Positions 60,952 to 64,000 of a stretch of 64,000 bases of DNA are shown here, one piece after another; position 1 is the stretch's first letter, and the number at the start of each line of letters is the position of its first letter. The stretch spans positions 310,001-374,000 of the forward strand of contig JADJUF010000039.1 of assembly GCA_016717005.1 (NCBI GenBank), written 5' to 3'. Made by a program: the position numbers and the translations under genes. The DNA is from Myxococcales bacterium. GTDB taxonomy: Bacteria; Myxococcota_A; Polyangia; Haliangiales; Haliangiaceae. The notes beneath the pieces were generated by a model that was given only the letters and a program-made list of their open reading frames with translations, made no database searches and was not told the DNA's origin.

Positions 60952-62127
60952 TCACGGCGGGCACAGGCGCATCGACCACAGCTGCGTGATCGACGCGTTG
61001 ACCTCGATCCAGAACAGGAACGCGTCGTCGCCGTGGGTGGCCAGGTCGTAGGCGCGGAAGCCGGTCGAGGTGTAGACGATCGCGGCGTCGCCGCCCGGCA
61101 GCGGCTCGGCGTCGGGCCCCAGCAGCGCGCGCCCGAGCCGATCGCCGGTGACCTGGAACGCGAACCACACGCCGGCCGAGGTGGTGCCGAGGCGCGGGTT
61201 CGAGGCCGAGTTGGTGCCGTCACCGTAGACGGCGTGGTACGGCGGCAGCGCGCCGGTGGGCGGCCCGCCGGTGGTCCAGACCGCGTCGTTGTCGCAGTTC
61301 CAGGCGGCGACCATCGAGGTCGCGTCGGGCGACAGCGCCAGGCTGGCGTTGTGGCACGTCATCGAGATGGCCTGGCGCGACAGGTCCTGGGCAACGAGCG
61401 CGCTGTCGGTGAGCACGACGTCGCAGTTGCTGCTGTTGCCGGTGATCGTGGCGAAGCCGCCACCGAACGGCCGCGCCGCGACGCTCTCGGTGTCGACCGG
61501 GAACAGCGGCGCCGGGCCGGTCGCGGCGTTGCCGTCGAGGTCGCGCGTGAACGCGACGGTCTCGCCGCCGGTCGACGCCGCCGCCGTGACCACGAACCGG
61601 CCGCGCGCCGGATCGGCGGTGACCCAGTCGTGGCCGCGGGCGCGGTAGCCGTCGATCCGCACCTCGCCGCCGCGGTCGTAGCCGGTCTCGGCCAGCGGGA
61701 ACACCTTGAGCGCGTCGGCGTTGACGTCGTCGACGCCCAGCAGCACCTGATCGCCGATCGCCGCCAGCGCCATCGGGCCCTCCTTGACGGTGAGCATCGA
61801 GTCGGACTGGATCGTGTGCAGGTACGGGCCGCTGGCGTCGGACGAGATCGCCAGGCCGCTGGTGTGGGTCTGGGTGCTCCCGGCCTGCCACCCGGCCACG
61901 AACCCGGTCGTGGTCGCGGCCACGTCCAGGTAGAACGACGACGCGCCGCCGGCGCCGGTGTCGCCGAGGTCGATCAGCAGGACCGGCGCGTCGCACGCCA
62001 TGAACGTGCCGATCGGGCCGGCGTCGACGGCGACGTCGACGTCGCCGCCGTCGGTCGAGGTCGGCTCGTAGCCGATGCGGCCACAGCCGGCGAGCGCCAA
62101 CCCGACCGCGATCGTGCGCAACCTCAT
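60952..62127 (-). CDS. Lipoprotein, beta-propeller-like, unknown
   Basis: A 391-residue lipoprotein (lipobox LALAGC) with a short Asp-rich tether (TDGGDVDVAVDAG). It then has repeated strand blocks such as SGLAISSDASGPYL, ALAAIGDQVLLGVDD and ALSPDATSMVAAWN that suggest a beta-propeller. No enzyme motif is seen. It is first in a likely two-gene unit with the PRMT-like methyltransferase. TAGACT lies 7 nt before ATG 62127. Confidence 0.8.
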   Translation of the reverse strand: MRLRTIAVGLALAGCGRIGYEPTSTDGGDVDVAVDAGPIGTFMACDAPVLLIDLGDTGAGGASSFYLDVAATTTGFVAGWQAGSTQTHTSGLAISSDASGPYLHTIQSDSMLTVKEGPMALAAIGDQVLLGVDDVNADALKVFPLAETGYDRGGEVRIDGYRARGHDWVTADPARGRFVVTAAASTGGETVAFTRDLDGNAATGPAPLFPVDTESVAARPFGGGFATITGNSSNCDVVLTDSALVAQDLSRQAISMTCHNASLALSPDATSMVAAWNCDNDAVWTTGGPPTGALPPYHAVYGDGTNSASNPRLGTTSAGVWFAFQVTGDRLGRALLGPDAEPLPGGDAAIVYTSTGFRAYDLATHGDDAFLFWIEVNASITQLWSMRLCPP

Positions 62128-62134
62128 GGCGGCG

Positions 62135-62140
62135 AGTCTA
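62135..62140 (-). promoter_or_regulatory. Putative -10 box TAGACT
   Basis: TAGACT on the minus strand, 7 nt before the lipoprotein ATG 62127; same hexamer as before ettA. Confidence 0.5.
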
Positions 62141-62172
62141 CCGCAGCCCAGGCGGTCGCGGGCCCGCGACCG

Positions 62173-63420
62173 TCACGTGCGGGTCAGCACGAGCTGGTGG
62201 TCGGCCAGCGTGCGCTCGGCGAACGCGGCCTCGGAGAACGCCAGGTACAGGGTCCAGGCCCGCACGAACGTGTCGTCGAAGCCGAGCGCGCGCACCGTCG
62301 GCAGCGCCGCGGTGAACCGCGCCCGCCACGCCGCCAGGGTCGGCGCGTACTCGGGCCCGATGTCGTGGGCCGCGGTCAGCGCGAGGCCGGTGCCGGTCAG
62401 CGCGGCCTTGATCGCGCCCAGCGACGGGATCAGCGACCCGGGGAAGATGTAGGTCTGCATCCAGTCGACCGAGCGCCGGTAGGCCTCGAAGCGCTCGTCG
62501 GGCATCGTGATCGACTGGATCGCCGCGCGCCCGCCCGGCCGCAGGCGCTCGGCGACCACGCCGAAGTACCGCGGCAGGAACTCGTAGCCGACCGCCTCGA
62601 GCATCTCGCACGACACGATCGCGTCGAAGCGCCCGCGCACGTCGCGGTAGTCGCACAGCTCGAAGCGCACGCGGTCGGCCAGCCCCTCGGCCTGGGCCCG
62701 GGCCTGGGCGTGCTCGAGCTGGGCCGGCGACACGGTGATCGCGGTGACGCGACAGCCGCGGGTGCGCGCCGCGTGCAGCGCCAGCGCGCCCCAGCCGCAG
62801 CCGATCTCCAGCACGCGATCGCCGGGGCCGATCCCGGCCAGCGCGCACAGCCGCTCGAGCTTGGCCCGCTGGGCCTCGGCCAGCGTCGTGGCGTCGGTCC
62901 AGACGCCGCACGAGTAGACCAGCTCGTCGTCGAGGAACTGCTGGTAGAAGCGGTTGCCGAGATCGTAGTGGGCGGCGATGTTGCGGGCGCTGCCGGCGCG
63001 ATCGTTGGCGGCCCGGCGGTGGCGCCACAGGCTCGGCAGGCGCGCCAGCCGGGTCATGGCCGACTCGACGCCGCGGGCGCCGGTCGCGCGCAGGAACCAC
63101 CGCAGCGCCGCCGGCAGATCGTCGGCGTCCCAGTCGCCGGCGGTGTAGGCCTCGCCGGCGCCGAGCTCGCCGCGCCACAGCATCCGCGCGAACGCGCGGT
63201 CGTCGTGGACCCGCACGGTCGCGAGCGGCTGGGCGCCGGCGCCGAGCGCGCGGCGGGCGCCGTCGGGCAGGATCAGATCGACGCGGCCCGGGCTGTCGGC
63301 GGCCAGGGCGCCCAGCACCAGGCGGCGGGCCGCGTGCCGGACCGGGCCGATCAGCCGCGGCATCGGCACCACCAGCGGGTGGGCCGCCGCGGACGCGGGG
63401 CGGATCGAGGTCGACTGCAT
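62173..63420 (-). CDS. cfa: Cyclopropane-fatty-acyl-phospholipid synthase
   Basis: A 415-residue CFA-family SAM methyltransferase that would methylenate or methylate double bonds of membrane phospholipids. It has the N-terminal lipid domain (RMLWRGELGAGEAYTAGDWD), IAAHYDLGNRFYQQFLD, SAM motif VLEIGCGWGALALHAA, the bicarbonate-site-type Cys region SCGVWT, and SCEMLEAVGYEF. ATG 63420 is used; ATG 63438 is an alternative. It follows a DUF1365 gene on the same strand, the common partner of cfa in proteobacterial operons. Confidence 0.93.
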   Translation of the reverse strand: MQSTSIRPASAAAHPLVVPMPRLIGPVRHAARRLVLGALAADSPGRVDLILPDGARRALGAGAQPLATVRVHDDRAFARMLWRGELGAGEAYTAGDWDADDLPAALRWFLRATGARGVESAMTRLARLPSLWRHRRAANDRAGSARNIAAHYDLGNRFYQQFLDDELVYSCGVWTDATTLAEAQRAKLERLCALAGIGPGDRVLEIGCGWGALALHAARTRGCRVTAITVSPAQLEHAQARAQAEGLADRVRFELCDYRDVRGRFDAIVSCEMLEAVGYEFLPRYFGVVAERLRPGGRAAIQSITMPDERFEAYRRSVDWMQTYIFPGSLIPSLGAIKAALTGTGLALTAAHDIGPEYAPTLAAWRARFTAALPTVRALGFDDTFVRAWTLYLAFSEAAFAERTLADHQLVLTRT

Positions 63421-63452
63421 GTCGGGGCTTGGATGCATGACCGGCGCCGACG

Positions 63453-64000
63453 TTACAGGGGCGCGGGCCGATGGTCCGGGGCGGGCCGGCGGAACGGCAC
63501 CCCGCGCAGGTGATTCCACACCGCCTCGCCGTAGATCAGCGCGATCACCTGCACGCTCATCAGCGGATACCGCACCGCCGCGCGGACCAGCGCCCGGTCA
63601 TCGAGCGCGACCCGGGCGCCGCGCAGGTGCGCGACGAACACCCGCGCGCCGTCGGGCCGATCGACGTCCATGCGCACGTCGAGGCCGTCGCCGTCGGGAG
63701 GCCCGGCGTCGAACTCGAACTGGTAGCGGGCGTCGCCGTGCAGGAACGGCGACACGAAGAACGTGCGGTCGACGACGAACCGCGCCCGCCCCGGCCCGGC
63801 CGGCGCCCGCTCGGCCGGCCCGAGCGCGTAGCGGTGGCGGCCGCCGTAGTTGTTGCGGACGTCGGCGATCACCGACTGCAGCGCGCCGGCGGGGTCGTAG
63901 CCGAGGAAGAAGCTGACCGGGTTGAACACGTAGTTGGCGGTGCGGAGCTGGGTCACGAGGCGCGCGCGGGCCGGGCGCGGCAGCCCGGCCTCGGCGAGGC
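63453..64000 (-). CDS. DUF1365 protein (partial, N-terminus beyond the window)
   Basis: The C-terminal 181 residues of a DUF1365 protein; the frame is open to the right edge. It shows TANYVFNPVSFFLGYD, VIADVRNNYGGRHRYAL, VSPFLHGDARYQFEF and the closing IYGEAVWNHLRG. DUF1365 proteins co-occur with CFA synthases and flavin amine oxidases in lipid modification clusters; their biochemical role is unclear. The TAA at 63453-63455 lies 32 bp before the cfa ATG. Confidence 0.93.
   Translation of the reverse strand, partial: LAEAGLPRPARARLVTQLRTANYVFNPVSFFLGYDPAGALQSVIADVRNNYGGRHRYALGPAERAPAGPGRARFVVDRTFFVSPFLHGDARYQFEFDAGPPDGDGLDVRMDVDRPDGARVFVAHLRGARVALDDRALVRAAVRYPLMSVQVIALIYGEAVWNHLRGVPFRRPAPDHRPAPL

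Overview
The window is very GC-rich. Genes show the near-total G/C third-position bias typical of the phylum, and reading both strands gives about 51 protein genes. The content suggests a Myxococcota (deltaproteobacterial) chromosome, possibly a Kofleriaceae-like or other Polyangia-type lineage. The reasons are Hanks-type Ser/Thr kinases (one fused to an AAA/TPR module), an FHA coiled-coil giant, PilZ, MJ0042 zinc-ribbon/TPR and VWA proteins, many lipoproteins of unknown function, and an orphan GspC-like PDZ protein. This placement is inference; no rRNA or tRNA gene is visible.

Layout. 1-3,914: the end of a cytochrome P450, then a tightly packed sua5-purE-purK operon. 3,985-8,534: an FHA coiled-coil protein and a membrane Ser/Thr kinase, followed by tandem copies of the kinase 3' end. 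8,535-13,166: a DUF481-like outer membrane protein, a glycine-rich lipoprotein, and a tungsten-type aldehyde:ferredoxin oxidoreductase overlapping a MoaD/ThiS-like protein. 13,191-20,828: a response regulator, an MCE-domain protein, RarD, EttA, a Tat-targeted DUF362 protein, a CcdAB toxin-antitoxin pair and MntP. 20,911-33,832: a CpXC protein, a 1,286-residue kinase/ATPase regulator, the GspC-like protein, SppA, a zinc-ribbon/TPR protein, PilZ, VWA and SDR. 33,833-38,357: a repeat-containing intergenic region, a KamA-type radical SAM gene with a 17-codon upstream ORF, a small membrane protein, and a lipoprotein with five 82-residue repeats. 38,370-47,926: a CocE/NonD hydrolase, a 1,150-residue TPR protein, and a sulfur-handling operon (SQR-like flavoprotein, a DUF1641-DsrC fusion, and a frameshifted DsrE) divergent from a nitronate monooxygenase.

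47,930-51,750 stands out. Its base composition drops (55-60% GC in lines I counted), A/T-ending codons appear, and the genes lack clear housekeeping roles. It holds a secreted protein with a C-terminal PD-(D/E)XK-like nuclease signature that overlaps by 4 bp a gene resembling an immunity protein. I read this as a horizontally acquired effector/immunity candidate. 51,793-64,000 returns to the host style: a YihQ-like GH31 lipoprotein, DUF4112, a small membrane protein, a truncated hemoglobin overlapping a molybdopterin oxidoreductase, a frameshifted DUF5939-type nucleotide cyclase, a PRMT-like methyltransferase, a lipoprotein, and a CFA synthase with DUF1365.

Across the window, first genes of transcription units repeatedly carry a TANNNT hexamer 5-11 nt before the start codon. 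Operon-internal genes instead have a GGAG-type ribosome site or a start/stop overlap. This suggests widespread leaderless transcription. Two genes (DsrE and the DUF5939 cyclase) are split by single-base frameshifts, so consensus errors in the assembly are possible.
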